The notes: generated by a model not told the origin, from the letters alone. A stretch of 64,000 bases of DNA from an uncultured Clostridia bacterium (GCA_944328665.1 CALVHS010000021.1:1-64000), one strand, 5' to 3'. Shown: positions 30,601 to 39,440, counted from the stretch's first letter. Made by a program: numbers and translations.

Positions 30601-31713
30601 TTCCCTCTTGGCATACAAAAATTTATCGAACGGCCATTTGGGAAGTTTGACGACGACATAGTCGATGGTCGGCTCGAAGCAGGCGAATGTCTTGCCCGTG
30701 ACATCGTTGCGGATTTCGTCCAACGTATAGCCGAGGGCGATCTTTGTCGCGACTTTGGCGATAGGATACCCCGTCGCCTTGGACGCGAGCGCCGAAGAGC
30801 GGGACACCCTCGGATTGACTTCGATGACGGAATATTCAAACGAGTCGGGATCGAGCGCGAACTGACAGTTGCATCCCCCCTCGATGCCGAGCTCTGTGAT
30901 GATCTTCAAAGAGGCGCTGCGGAGCATCTGGTATTCCTTGTCGGCAAGCGTCAGCGCAGGCGCCACGACGATGGAATCGCCCGTATGGATACCGACCGGA
31001 TCGAAGTTTTCCATCGAACAGACGGTGATCACGTTGCCGGCGCTGTCGCGCAGCACTTCGAACTCGATCTCTTTCCAGCCGTAAATATATTTTTCCACCA
31101 AAACCTGCGTGATGGGCGAAAGCATCAGCCCGTTGTGCGAAATGGAGCGAAGTTCTTCTTCGTTGTATGCGACGCCGCCGCCCGCGCCGCCAAGCGTAAA
31201 CGCGGGGCGGATGATGACGGGATAGCCGATCTTTTCCGCGACCGCAACGCATTCCTCCACCGTATAAGCGATATCCGAAGGCACGACAGGCTGGCCGATC
31301 TTCTGCATCGTCTCCTTAAAGAGTTCTCTGTCTTCCGCGCGGTCGATGGCGTCTACCTTGGTACCGATGAGCTTGACGCCCCATTGGTCGAGAAAGCCCT
31401 CTTTGGCAAGTTTGCAGCCGATCGTGAGCCCCGTCTGTCCGCCGAGAGAGGCGAGCAGGCTGTCCGGTCTCTCTTTTTTGATGATGCGCTTGATGGATTC
31501 AATGGTGAGCGGCTCAAGATAGATCTCGTCCGCCAGCGCTTTGTCCGTCATGATGGTCGCGGGGTTGGAATTGCAAAGCACGACGTTGACGCCCGCGTCT
31601 TTGAGCACCCGGCACGCCTGTGCGCCCGCATAGTCAAATTCCGCCGCCTGTCCGATGACGATCGGCCCGGATCCGATCACGAGCACTTTTTTGATATCAC
31701 TTCTTTTAGGCAT
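27667..31713 (-). CDS. carB-dapF: CarB fused in frame to a DapF-like domain
   Basis: A 1348-residue protein. Residues 1 to about 1065 are the carbamoyl-phosphate synthase large subunit: KRSDIKKVLVIGSGPIVIGQ, two ATP-grasp halves and the C-terminal MGS-like allosteric domain (EILGLAKKFSDLGLDIYATKGTAE). From about residue 1069 the frame runs straight into a DapF-fold domain (SFLKMQSCGNDYIFID) to the stop. There is no convincing internal SD. In the DapF part, catalytic Cys of MCGNGxRC is Ala1141 (MAGNSIRC), while the second, Cys1290 in LACGTGAA, is kept. carA lies directly upstream with 8 bases of overlap. CarB supplies carbamoyl phosphate to arginine and pyrimidines; epimerase activity on diaminopimelate is doubtful here. 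Confidence 0.93.
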   Translation of the reverse strand: MPKRSDIKKVLVIGSGPIVIGQAAEFDYAGAQACRVLKDAGVNVVLCNSNPATIMTDKALADEIYLEPLTIESIKRIIKKERPDSLLASLGGQTGLTIGCKLAKEGFLDQWGVKLIGTKVDAIDRAEDRELFKETMQKIGQPVVPSDIAYTVEECVAVAEKIGYPVIIRPAFTLGGAGGGVAYNEEELRSISHNGLMLSPITQVLVEKYIYGWKEIEFEVLRDSAGNVITVCSMENFDPVGIHTGDSIVVAPALTLADKEYQMLRSASLKIITELGIEGGCNCQFALDPDSFEYSVIEVNPRVSRSSALASKATGYPIAKVATKIALGYTLDEIRNDVTGKTFACFEPTIDYVVVKLPKWPFDKFLYAKRELGTRMKATGEVMSIGTSFEMAIMKAVRGAEISLSSLNLDKYEGKDLREELKKLSDERLFTVFAALKENIPIDEIFELTKIDRWFLHKLDNLVRFERRLAGEKLTRALYEEGKRLGYPDKELERLSGQKIPYHRKAVYKMVDTCAAEFSAETPYFYSTYDEYDHDEAAPFIKESHKKRIIVIGSGPIRIGQGIEFDYSSVHCVWTLKELGYEVVIINNNPETVSTDFDTADRLYFEPLTPEDVQNVIDKEKPYGVVITFGGQTAIKLCNYLDKKGIRILGTSADSVDMAEDRERFDELLEKFGISRPKGLTVMTKEEALEAADRLGYPVLLRPSYVIGGQNMTIAFTESDISRYMDVILAQHIENPVLCDQYLMGQELEVDVISDGTDVLIPGVMQHIERAGVHSGDSIAVYPPYNLSDIILSKIIECSTQLALSLKTKGLINIQFLVYHNELYVIEVNPRASRTIPYISKVTGVPMVELATKIMVGAKLKKLGYGTGLYKESPYVAVKVPVFSFEKLNDVNSQLGPEMKSTGEVLGIGKTIEEALFKGLVSAGFKLCHPTKQKHAGVYFTVNDQDKFEILGLAKKFSDLGLDIYATKGTAETIRTLGIEVTDVDRLSESDEILRLMDEDKIDYIVYTGKTDIASINDYIRMYHHAILLGITTLTSLDTANALADIIASRFNEDNTELVDINALRKEKTKISFLKMQSCGNDYIFIDNMDGKITCPESLAINFVDRHYGIGGDGIALIEKSDVADAKMRIFNQDGSEGAMAGNSIRCVAKYLYDNGFVRDKKIRIETLSGVKELTLYTFNGKVSSVSVDMGKAVLNGKDIPSTMEGETVVGREIEVGGQPYKVTLVNVGNPHCVVFCDKVDAVDLAGVGPLFEHAPCFPERINTEFVRVVNDRTLKMRVWERGNGETLACGTGAAACVVAAVLSGYCKAGEDITVKVRGGDLFVRYDEDGRVTLTGNTKLVYEGTVEF

Positions 31714-32785
31714 TCTTCTTTCCTCCGTCCGTCATGTTCATAAAGCGGTCGAACAGGTCGCGCGCATCCAGCGGCCCCGCGCACGCCTCCGGGTGGAATT
31801 GTACCGTAAACGCATTGATGTCGGGATACTCCACCCCTTCACAGGTATTGTCGTTGGCATTGACGAAACTGAGTTCGCCCGCGCCGCGGATGGAATCGGC
31901 GATGACCTCATAGCCGTGATTTTGGCTGGAAATATAGACGGTGCCCGTCTTTAATTCCTTGACGGGCTGATTGGCGCCGCGGTGACCGTATTTCATCTTT
32001 TTGGTCTTTCCGCCCATCGCCAGCGCAAACAGCTGATGCCCGAGGCAGATCCCGAAGATGGGCAGCCTCCCCGCCAGCTTTTTGATGTTTTCGATGATGC
32101 CCGTGTTCTCTGCCGGATCGCCCGGGCCGTTGGTCAGCATCAATCCGTCCGGATGGAGCGCAAGGATCTCCTCCGCCGAATACCATGCGGGCACGCGTAC
32201 GACGTCGCAGCCGCGCCTGACCAATTCGCGGACGATGTTCTCCTTCGCCCCGAAATCCCAAAGCACGATCTTGCGCTTTGCCCCGTCCGCGTTATATGTT
32301 ACGGGCGCCTTGCAGGTACACTGCATGACCGCGTCACGGATGACGTACTTTCCGATCGCGGCGAGATCCGTCACGGGCGCGGAAGAGATGACCGCGTTCA
32401 TAACGCCCGCCTCGCGGACGGTCTTGGTCAGCTCACGCGTATCCACTCCGTAAATGCCGACCACACCCGTACGCTTCATATACGACTCGATCGTCTCCTC
32501 GCAACGGAAATTGGAAGGATGTTCGCAATATTCCCGCACGATATACCCCGAAAGGTACGGCCTTTTGCTCTCGCGGTCAGAGAGGATCATGCCGTAATTG
32601 CCAATGAGCGGAAAGGTCTGGATCACGATCTGCCCGTAATAACTGGGATCGGTGAGCGTCTCGATATAACCGGTCATGCCCGTGGTAAAGACGAGCTCTC
32701 CGAGGACGTCGCCTTCGGCTCCGAACCGCCTTCCTTCAAAGACTTTGCCGTTTTGCAGGGTCAAATAGACTTTTTTCTCCTTCAT
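31706..32785 (-). CDS. carA: Carbamoyl-phosphate synthase small subunit
   Basis: Glutamine amidotransferase half of carbamoyl-phosphate synthase; passes ammonia to CarB. The 359-residue protein has the N-terminal CarA domain (YLTLQNGKVFEGRRFG), GYIVREYCEHPSNF, and the class I GATase with nucleophile Cys in GICLGHQ and FHPEA near the end. Overlaps carB by 8 bases and follows argF, so it belongs to the arginine operon. Confidence 0.97.
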   Translation of the reverse strand: MKEKKVYLTLQNGKVFEGRRFGAEGDVLGELVFTTGMTGYIETLTDPSYYGQIVIQTFPLIGNYGMILSDRESKRPYLSGYIVREYCEHPSNFRCEETIESYMKRTGVVGIYGVDTRELTKTVREAGVMNAVISSAPVTDLAAIGKYVIRDAVMQCTCKAPVTYNADGAKRKIVLWDFGAKENIVRELVRRGCDVVRVPAWYSAEEILALHPDGLMLTNGPGDPAENTGIIENIKKLAGRLPIFGICLGHQLFALAMGGKTKKMKYGHRGANQPVKELKTGTVYISSQNHGYEVIADSIRGAGELSFVNANDNTCEGVEYPDINAFTVQFHPEACAGPLDARDLFDRFMNMTDGGKKNA

Positions 32786-32807
32786 ATGCGTTCCTCTTTC
32801 CTCTCCT

Positions 32808-33710
32808 TTATTTGAGCAGCTTCACCAGCACCGCTTTCTGCGCGTGCAGCCTGTTTTCCGCCTCGTCGAAGATCTCCTGCGCGTGCGCTTCGAAGACGTC
32901 CTCCGCGATCTCTTCGCCGCGGTGCGCGGGAAGACAATGGAGCACCATCGCGTCCGCTTTGGCGAGAGCCATGACCCTGCCGTCTACGCAGTAACCGCAA
33001 AACGCCTTTTCCCGCACCGCCTTTTCGCTTTCCTGCCCCATGGACGCCCATACGTCCGTATATACGACGTCTGCATCCTTCGCCGCGGCTGCGATATCGT
33101 CCGTCACCAGCAGTTTTCCGTTCCGCTCCGCCCAAGCGCAGATCTCTCCGTCGGGGCGATACCCCTCGGGACAGGCGATCGCGACTTCCATGCCCGTCTT
33201 GATGCCTCCGACGATGAGGGAATTTGCCATATTGTTGCCGTCGCCGATGAAACAGAGCTTCAAACCGCGGAAGCTCCCCTTATATTCGCGTATGGTCATC
33301 AGGTCTGCCAGCACCTGGCAGGGATGACAGTGATCGGTCAGCCCGTTGATGACGGGGATGGAGCCGTATTCCGCGAGTTCTTCCACGTCCGATTGTTTAT
33401 AAGTACGGATCATGATCCCGTCGAGGTAGCGCGACAATACGCGCGCCGTGTCCTTGATCGGCTCGCCTCTGCCCAGCTGCAGGTCGCTGCCCGAAAGAAA
33501 GAGCGCGTTGCCGCCCAACTCGTTCATGCCCACCTCGAAACTCACGCGTGTGCGCGTGGAAGATTTTTGGAAGATCATGCCGAGCTGTTTCCCCTTCAAA
33601 TAGGGATGCTCGACGTGGTTTTTTCTTTCGTATTTGAGCTGATCCGCAAGATTCAGCACGGAGAGGATCTCTTCGGAAGAGAGATCGGCAAGTTTCAGAA
33701 GATGCTTCAT
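32808..33710 (-). CDS. argF: Ornithine carbamoyltransferase
   Basis: Converts ornithine and carbamoyl phosphate to citrulline. The 300-residue protein has carbamoyl-phosphate motif SSTRTRVSFE, DHCHPCQVLADL (with HPCQ), and the C-terminal HCLPAHRGEEI. Start chosen at 33710 (MKHLLKLADLS) with ATGA overlap of the argD stop; the longer ORF is not needed. Sits between argD and carA, matching substrate flow. Confidence 0.96.
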   Translation of the reverse strand: MKHLLKLADLSSEEILSVLNLADQLKYERKNHVEHPYLKGKQLGMIFQKSSTRTRVSFEVGMNELGGNALFLSGSDLQLGRGEPIKDTARVLSRYLDGIMIRTYKQSDVEELAEYGSIPVINGLTDHCHPCQVLADLMTIREYKGSFRGLKLCFIGDGNNMANSLIVGGIKTGMEVAIACPEGYRPDGEICAWAERNGKLLVTDDIAAAAKDADVVYTDVWASMGQESEKAVREKAFCGYCVDGRVMALAKADAMVLHCLPAHRGEEIAEDVFEAHAQEIFDEAENRLHAQKAVLVKLLK

Positions 33711-34873
33711 TCGGACAAGACCTCGTTCAATATTTTTAAGCCCGCATCCATCTCCCCTTTGCTCACGCACAGAGGGGGAAGCAGGCGAAGTTTGCTCTTC
33801 GCCGTCAGGACGATCAAACCCTTTTCCAAGCAGCGTTCCGCCACTTCGCGGGCGTTCTTTTCGATCTCGACGCCGATCATCAATCCCAGACCGCTTACGC
33901 CGCGCACGTTCGGCATCCTGCCTATATAGGTGCGCAGATAGGCACTTTTGCCCTGCACTTCCGACAGCAGGTCTCTGTCGATGCGGGAAAGCACGCTGAC
34001 GGCGCCCGCACAGGCGACGGGATTGCCCCCGAAAGTAGAGCCGTGGTCGCCCGCCGAAAACGTATGCTCCGTCTTATCGTAAAAGAGGGTCGCGCCGAGC
34101 GGCAGCCCGCCCGCAAGCCCTTTGGCGGTCGTGACGATGTCGGGCGCGATGCCGTACTGCATATAAGCATACAGCGTGCCCGTCCTGCCGTTGCCCGTCT
34201 GCACCTCGTCGACGATCAGCAGGATGTCCTTCTCCTTGCAAAACCGTTCCGTCTTTTTGACCTCATCGGGATCGAGCGCGACCACGCCGCCCTCTCCCTG
34301 CACGAGCTCGAGCATGACGGCACAAGTTCCGTCCCCGCACGCCGCACGGATCCCTTCGAAAGTAGGATCCGCGTACGAAAATCCCTGCAAAAAAGGCATG
34401 AAATACTTATGCATCGCCTCCTGCCCCGTCGCGGACAGGGTCGCCATCGTCCTTCCGTGGAAAGAATTTTTCAGCGTGACGATATGATACCGCCCTTCGC
34501 CGTATTGATCGAAGGAATACTTGCGCGCCGCCTTGATGGCGCATTCGTTCGCCTCCGCGCCGGAATTGGAAAAGAACACTTTTCGCGCCCCCGTCTTGCC
34601 GCAGAGCATTTCTGCAAGTTCTGCCTGCGGACGGGTAAAATACAGATTGGAGGCGTGCTGCACCCTGCCGATCTGGGCAATGACCGCCTGCTTCCACTCC
34701 TTATCGTTAACGCCGAACGAATTGACCGCGATCCCGCTGCCGAAATCGATGTATTCCTTGCCGTCTTCCGAGCGCAGCGTCGCGCCCTCACCTTCATAGA
34801 TCTCCGCGGCAAAGCGGTTATATGTGCCCGCAATATACGCGCCGTCCTTTTTTTTCAGTTCCTGAAAGTCCAT
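33707..34873 (-). CDS. argD: Acetylornithine aminotransferase ArgD
   Basis: PLP aminotransferase of arginine synthesis, 388 residues. Visible are FGSGIAVNSFG, the GRTMATLSATGQ segment, LLIVDEVQTGNGRTG, and the PLP Lys in TTAKGLAGGLPLGA. In several bacteria ArgD also aminates succinyl-DAP; whether that holds here is not visible. First gene of the argD-argF-carA-carB/dapF unit, with its own promoter. Confidence 0.95.
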   Translation of the reverse strand: MDFQELKKKDGAYIAGTYNRFAAEIYEGEGATLRSEDGKEYIDFGSGIAVNSFGVNDKEWKQAVIAQIGRVQHASNLYFTRPQAELAEMLCGKTGARKVFFSNSGAEANECAIKAARKYSFDQYGEGRYHIVTLKNSFHGRTMATLSATGQEAMHKYFMPFLQGFSYADPTFEGIRAACGDGTCAVMLELVQGEGGVVALDPDEVKKTERFCKEKDILLIVDEVQTGNGRTGTLYAYMQYGIAPDIVTTAKGLAGGLPLGATLFYDKTEHTFSAGDHGSTFGGNPVACAGAVSVLSRIDRDLLSEVQGKSAYLRTYIGRMPNVRGVSGLGLMIGVEIEKNAREVAERCLEKGLIVLTAKSKLRLLPPLCVSKGEMDAGLKILNEVLSE

Positions 34874-34891
34874 ATCGCACCTATTTTAATT

Positions 34892-34920
34892 ATTCTACCA
34901 TAAACCGCGCGCAAAAGCAA
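34892..34920 (-). promoter_or_regulatory. Promoter of the argD-argF-carAB operon
   Basis: Minus strand: -35 TTGCTT (34915-34920), 17-base spacer, -10 TAGAAT (34892-34897), between the argB terminator and argD. The sequence around the -10, GAATAATTAAAATA, resembles part of an ARG box, so ArgR may bind over it. Confidence 0.6.
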
Positions 34921-34958
34921 TTTTTTGCGGAAATATTTTGCGAGAAGTTTATAAAAAA

Positions 34959-34983
34959 GGAGACCGATCGAACATCAGTCTCC
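34959..34983 (-). terminator. Rho-independent terminator at the argB stop
   Basis: A 10-bp stem, GGAGACTGAT / ATCGGTCTCC with a G-U pair, and a 5-base loop is followed by TTTTTT on the minus strand. The argB stop codon lies inside the stem. It ends the argG-argC-argJ-argB unit. Confidence 0.88.
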
Positions 34984-35841
34984 GTTGACGAACATAGTGC
35001 CTATGCCGCTGTCGGAAAGGATCTCCACCAAAATGGAATGAGACACCCTGCCGTCGATGATAAAGACCTTGCGGACGCCGCGGCGGATCGCTTCCCTGCA
35101 GCAATCGATCTTAGGGATCATCCCTCCGGAAATGACCCCCTGTTTGACGAGCGAAGGGATGTCGCTCACATAGATCTTGGAAATAAGGCTGTCCTCGTCC
35201 TCCCTGTCGCGCAGCACGCCCTTTGTATCCGTCATGAGGATGAGGCTCTGCGCGCCCAACGCGCCGGCGACGACGGCGGCAGCCGTATCGGCGTTGACGT
35301 TATAGACGTTCCCTTCATCGTCATAGCCGACCGTGGAGACGACGGGAATGTACCCGAGAGAGAGCGCGTCGGTAATGACCTTCGCGTCGATCTCGACGAT
35401 CTTACCCACATACCCGAGCTTTTCGTCCTGTTTTTCGCATTTGAGCATATGCCCGTCCATGCCGCACAGCCCGACACTCTTCCCGCCGAAATGCTCGATG
35501 CGGTCTACCAACGCCTTGTTGATCTTGCCCGCCAGCACCATGCGCACGATCTCTGCCGTTTCCGCGTCCGTATAGCGCAGCCCGTCGATGAACCGGCTCT
35601 CCTTGCCCGTTTTTTTGAGCATTTCCGAGATCTCCGGCCCGCCGCCGTGCACGAGGACGACTTTTACACCGATGAGGCTGAGCAGGACGATATCGCGCAT
35701 GACCGAGTTTTTCAGTTCCTCGTTGATCATGGCGTTGCCGCCATACTTGACGACGACTACCTTGCCGTTATACTCCCGGATATACGGGAGCGCCTCCGCG
35801 AGGATATGGGCGCGCATCTGTTTGTCGTTCACGTTTTCCAT
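34975..35841 (-). CDS. argB: Acetylglutamate kinase
   Basis: Phosphorylates N-acetylglutamate. The 288-residue protein shows VVVKYGGNAM, LVHGGGPEIS, GLCGMDG and VIAGALGA-like VVAGALGAQSLI, as in NAGK. It has an N-terminal extension of about 28 residues (MENVNDKQMRAHILAEALPYI), as in arginine-inhibited kinases, so feedback control is likely. Start at 35841 after AAGGAGG. Last gene of its unit. Confidence 0.95.
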   Translation of the reverse strand: MENVNDKQMRAHILAEALPYIREYNGKVVVVKYGGNAMINEELKNSVMRDIVLLSLIGVKVVLVHGGGPEISEMLKKTGKESRFIDGLRYTDAETAEIVRMVLAGKINKALVDRIEHFGGKSVGLCGMDGHMLKCEKQDEKLGYVGKIVEIDAKVITDALSLGYIPVVSTVGYDDEGNVYNVNADTAAAVVAGALGAQSLILMTDTKGVLRDREDEDSLISKIYVSDIPSLVKQGVISGGMIPKIDCCREAIRRGVRKVFIIDGRVSHSILVEILSDSGIGTMFVNGD

Positions 35842-35879
35842 TGTTTCCTCCTTTCTGCATGTCCGGGCGCACTTACCCG

Positions 35880-37091
35880 TCAAGTCCTGTAATCCCCGTT
35901 GATCTTGACATATTCGTAAGTGAGGTCGCATCCCCATGCCGTCGCACGCCCGTTGCCGTCATGCAGGCAGATAAGGATGTCGATCTCATCCTCGGAAAGG
36001 ATGCGCTTGGCGTCCTCTTCGGAAAAGGGGATACCGCTCCCGCCGCGGCAGACGTCGAGCGCGCCCGCGCGGCTCCTGAAGGAAACGTCCACTTTGTGCA
36101 CGTCGAGCTCCGCGCCCGAATACCCGAGCGCGCACAGCACCCTGCCCCAATTCGCATCCGCGCCGAACATGGCGGCTTTGAACAGGGTGGAAGAGATGAC
36201 CGCTTTCGCCGCGATGCGCGCGGCTTTTTTGCTCTTGGCGCCCGTCACGCAGCATTCGAGCAGCTTGGTCGCTCCCTCCCCGTCGCGGGCGATCTTTCGG
36301 CACAGATCGGTCGTCACTTTATTGAGCGCCTTGCGAAAGGCGGCAAGATCCCTGCCCGCACCGTCGACGGGCACATTGCCCGCCTTGCCGCTGGCAAGCA
36401 CGCAGACCATATCGTTCGTGGAAGTGTCTCCGTCCACGCTGATCATATTGAAGGAATCTTTGACATCCGCGGAGAGCGCCTTTTGCAGCATGGCGGGAGA
36501 GATCGCCGCGTCCGTGGTGACGAAGATGAGCATGGTCGCCATATTCGGATTGATCATGCCCACGCCCTTGCCGATGGCGCCGATGCGGCACTCCTTTCCT
36601 CCCAACGTGAAAGTATAGGCGACCTCTTTGGCGACGGTATCCGTCGTCATGATGCCCTGCGCCGCCAGCCCGCTGTGATCGCCCAAACCGCGCACAAGGG
36701 AAGGCATCCCTTCCTCCATGGGCGCAAGCGAAAGCGGCTGCCCGATGACGCCCGTCGAAGCGACCAAGACGTCGCCGGCAGGGATCCCCGCATACCTTTC
36801 CACGAGGGAACACATCCCTTCCGCGATCTCGACGCCGTCCGCATTGCAAGTGTTGGCATTGCCGCTGTTGCAGACGATCGCCTGCGCATACCCGTCGGCG
36901 ACATGCGCTTTGGTCACGAGAATGGGCGCACCCTTGACGAGGTTCTGCGTATATACGCACGCCGCCGCACAGCGCACGTCGCTGACGATCAGCGACAGAT
37001 CCCGCTTGTTTTTGTTTTTCCTGATCCCGCAGTGTACGCCGTTCGCACGGAAACCCCGTGCCGCGCACACGCCGCCCGCTATCTTTTTCAT
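35880..37091 (-). CDS. argJ: Bifunctional ornithine acetyltransferase / N-acetylglutamate synthase
   Basis: Recycles the acetyl group from N-acetylornithine to glutamate. The 403-residue precursor has GVCAARGFRANGVHCGIR, VCNSGNANTCNAD, the STGVIG motif, and the self-cleavage region KGVGMINPNMATML whose Thr becomes the new N-terminus nucleophile. Confirms the cyclic acetyl pathway. It lies between argC and argB; SD AAAGAGG. Confidence 0.95.
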   Translation of the reverse strand: MKKIAGGVCAARGFRANGVHCGIRKNKNKRDLSLIVSDVRCAAACVYTQNLVKGAPILVTKAHVADGYAQAIVCNSGNANTCNADGVEIAEGMCSLVERYAGIPAGDVLVASTGVIGQPLSLAPMEEGMPSLVRGLGDHSGLAAQGIMTTDTVAKEVAYTFTLGGKECRIGAIGKGVGMINPNMATMLIFVTTDAAISPAMLQKALSADVKDSFNMISVDGDTSTNDMVCVLASGKAGNVPVDGAGRDLAAFRKALNKVTTDLCRKIARDGEGATKLLECCVTGAKSKKAARIAAKAVISSTLFKAAMFGADANWGRVLCALGYSGAELDVHKVDVSFRSRAGALDVCRGGSGIPFSEEDAKRILSEDEIDILICLHDGNGRATAWGCDLTYEYVKINGDYRT

Positions 37092-37110
37092 CTTTTTGAC
37101 CTCTTTCCTC

Positions 37111-38040
37111 TTATCGGACGAGCGATACCCTTTCGTCCAGCCCCAACATGATGTTCATGCATTGTACCGCAGCGCCCGACGCGCCTTTGCCCAAATTGTC
37201 GAACACCGAATGCAAGACGATCCTTTCCTCGTTGCCGCCGATGCGGATTTGCATTTCGTTTGTACCCGCCAAACCGTTTGCGGGAAGATAGGACAGACCG
37301 TCATCTACGATTTTTACAAAGTTCTGCGACGCATAATACTCTGCAAAATACTCTCTTAACCGATCTACAGTCATTTTTTTGCGCATCGATCGCGCATGCA
37401 GGGATACCGTCACGCACATGCCGCTGTAAAAATCCGCCACGATGGGCGTAAAGACCGGCTTATCGTCCAACCCGCAGATATACTGCATTTCCGGCAAATG
37501 CTTATGGTTTTGCGTAAGCGCATACTGGCGCGGACTGTCGAGCGCCGCGTCCCGCCCCTCCGCTTCATATTCCGCGATCATCTTTTTTCCGCCGCCGCTG
37601 TATCCGGTCACGGAATGGCAGACGAAAAGATGATCCCTGCCGACGATCCCTCCCGCAACGAGCGGATAGACAAGGGAAATAAAACCGCTCGCATGGCAGC
37701 CGGGCACCGCCACCCTGTCGGAGCGGGCGATCCGGTCTCGATGCGCCGCGGACAATTCGGGAAATCCGTATGCCCACGCGGGATCGGTGCGATGCGCCGT
37801 CGAAGCGTCGATCACGCGCACGTGTTCATTTTCCACAAAGGATACCGATTCCTTTGCCGCCGCGTCCGGCAGGCATAAAAAGACGATGTCGGCGCGGTTG
37901 ATGCACTCCTTCCGCGCCGCGGGATCTTTACGCGACTCTTCGGGCAAAGTCTGTACGCATACGTCCTCGCGCTTTGCCAGCCGTTCAAAGATCTGCAACC
38001 CGGTCGTGCCTTCTTTTCCGTCGATAAAAATATTGATCAT
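37111..38040 (-). CDS. argC: N-acetyl-gamma-glutamyl-phosphate reductase (short type 2)
   Basis: NADPH-dependent reductase of arginine synthesis. At 309 residues it is the short type 2 form: INIFIDGKEGTTGLQIFERL, DASTAHRTDPAWAYGFPEL, the active Cys in VPGCHASGF, and GYSGGGKKMI. It lies 62 bases after argG. A 7-bp hairpin covers part of its SD, GGGAAG. Confidence 0.95.
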   Translation of the reverse strand: MINIFIDGKEGTTGLQIFERLAKREDVCVQTLPEESRKDPAARKECINRADIVFLCLPDAAAKESVSFVENEHVRVIDASTAHRTDPAWAYGFPELSAAHRDRIARSDRVAVPGCHASGFISLVYPLVAGGIVGRDHLFVCHSVTGYSGGGKKMIAEYEAEGRDAALDSPRQYALTQNHKHLPEMQYICGLDDKPVFTPIVADFYSGMCVTVSLHARSMRKKMTVDRLREYFAEYYASQNFVKIVDDGLSYLPANGLAGTNEMQIRIGGNEERIVLHSVFDNLGKGASGAAVQCMNIMLGLDERVSLVR

Positions 38041-38046
38041 TTTCTT

Positions 38047-38064
38047 CCCGCAACAGATTGCGGG
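38047..38064 (-). promoter_or_regulatory. Hairpin overlapping the argC ribosome binding site
   Basis: CCCGCAA-TCTG-TTGCGGG forms a 7-bp perfect stem with a 4-base loop. Its 3' arm includes the GGG of the argC SD (GCGGGAAG) only 6 bases before ATG. It may lower argC translation. No T run follows, so it is not a terminator. Confidence 0.4.
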
Positions 38065-38102
38065 CGCCCCGCCGAGCGGAACGCCGCAAATCCTTTTTCA
38101 GA

Positions 38103-39323
38103 TCATTTCAATTTCTTCTCGTCGAGCATCGCCTTCACTTTGACGGGAAGGCCGAAGAGGTTGATAAATCCCTCCGCGTCGTGCTGATCATAGACGTCCT
38201 CTTCTCCGAAAGTCGCGATCTCTTCGCTGTACAGAGAATGTTCGCTCTTGACGCCCGCATTGATGATATTCCCCTTATAAACTTTCAGTTTGACTTCGCC
38301 GCAGACAGTCTCCTGCGTCTTATCGACAAAAGCGGACAGCGCCTCGCGCAGGGGTGTGAACCATTGCCCGTTATAGACGAGATCGGCGAATTTCAGCGCG
38401 ACATGCTGCTTGAAGTGCTGCGTCTCCTTATCGAGACAGATGCTTTCCAAAATGCGGTGCGCCGTATACAAGATGGTGCCGCCGGGCGTCTCGTATACGC
38501 CGCGGCTCTTCATGCCGACGAGGCGGTTTTCGACGAGGTCGGCGATCCCTACCCCGTTGGCGCCGCCGATCTTGTTGAGAGCGGCGATCAGTTCGACGGA
38601 AGAGAGTTTTTTTCCGTCCACGGCGACGGGGATCCCCTTTTCAAAGGCGATCGTGACATACGTCGGCGCATCGGGCGCCCGTTCGGGCGAAACGCCGAGT
38701 TCGAGAATCTTATCATACTGCGGCTCGTTGGCGGGATCTTCCAGATCCATCCCTTCATGCGAAAGATGCCACAGATTTTTGTCTTTCGAATAATTGGTCT
38801 CGCGCGTGATCTTGAGGGGGATCTTATGTGCCTCGGCATAATCGATCTCCTCGTCGCGGCTCTTGATGTTCCAAATGCGCCAAGGCGCGATGATCTTCAT
38901 ATCTGGCGCGAACGCCTTGATCGTCAGTTCAAAGCGCACCTGATCGTTTCCTTTGCCCGTGCAGCCGTGACAGATCGCGTCGGCGCCCTCTTTTTTGGCG
39001 ATCTCCACGATGCGCTTGGCGATGACCGGCCGCGCAAACGACGTACCGAGCAAATAAGCATCTTCGTAGACGGCGCCCGCCTTCATCGTGGGATAGATAT
39101 ACTCTTCGATAAATTCTTTGCGCAGATCCTCGATATAGAGCTTGGACGCGCCCGTCTTGAGCGCCTTCTCTTCCAGCCCTTCCAATTCGCTCTCCTGCCC
39201 GACATCGGCGGAAACGGCGATCACTTCGCAATTGTCATAGTTCTCTTTCAGCCACGGAATGATGATGGATGTGTCCAGCCCGCCCGAATAGGCGAGCACC
39301 ACTTTTTTGATCTTCTTTTCCAT
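38103..39323 (-). CDS. argG: Argininosuccinate synthase
   Basis: Joins citrulline and aspartate with ATP. The 406-residue protein shows the PP-loop [49 protein letters not shown], and GARSRG-like [14 protein letters not shown]. Start at 39323, not the longer frame, giving [15 protein letters not shown]. argH is not in the window. First gene of the argG-argC-argJ-argB group, from a strong promoter. Confidence 0.96.
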   Translation of the reverse strand: MEKKIKKVVLAYSGGLDTSIIIPWLKENYDNCEVIAVSADVGQESELEGLEEKALKTGASKLYIEDLRKEFIEEYIYPTMKAGAVYEDAYLLGTSFARPVIAKRIVEIAKKEGADAICHGCTGKGNDQVRFELTIKAFAPDMKIIAPWRIWNIKSRDEEIDYAEAHKIPLKITRETNYSKDKNLWHLSHEGMDLEDPANEPQYDKILELGVSPERAPDAPTYVTIAFEKGIPVAVDGKKLSSVELIAALNKIGGANGVGIADLVENRLVGMKSRGVYETPGGTILYTAHRILESICLDKETQHFKQHVALKFADLVYNGQWFTPLREALSAFVDKTQETVCGEVKLKVYKGNIINAGVKSEHSLYSEEIATFGEEDVYDQHDAEGFINLFGLPVKVKAMLDEKKLK

Positions 39324-39355
39324 AAAACAAACTCCTCGCGCTACAAACTGCATAG

Positions 39356-39384
39356 ATTATACAATGAAACAAAATACAAGTCAA
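39356..39384 (-). promoter_or_regulatory. Sigma-A-type promoter of argG
   Basis: Minus strand: -35 TTGACT (39379-39384), 17-base spacer, -10 TATAAT (39356-39361), about 33 bases before argG. The AT-rich region upstream contains possible ARG boxes. Confidence 0.75.
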
Positions 39385-39423
39385 GCATTTGTATATATAA
39401 AAAATGGATTATTCAAAAATACA

Positions 39424-39440
39424 GGGAATTTTTTGCATAT
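39424..39440 (-). promoter_or_regulatory. Candidate ArgR box upstream of argG
   Basis: The minus strand reads ATATGCAAAAAATTCCC, resembling the Bacillus AhrC box (ATGAATAAAAATTCA). It is 40 bases upstream of the -35. TTGAATAATCC lies nearby at about 39403-39413. The match is imperfect. Confidence 0.35.

Noticed and set aside
36319..37068. 249-residue alternative-frame ORF inside argJ
   Set aside because: It has Arg-rich composition typical of a shifted frame and overlaps a gene with clear ArgJ motifs.
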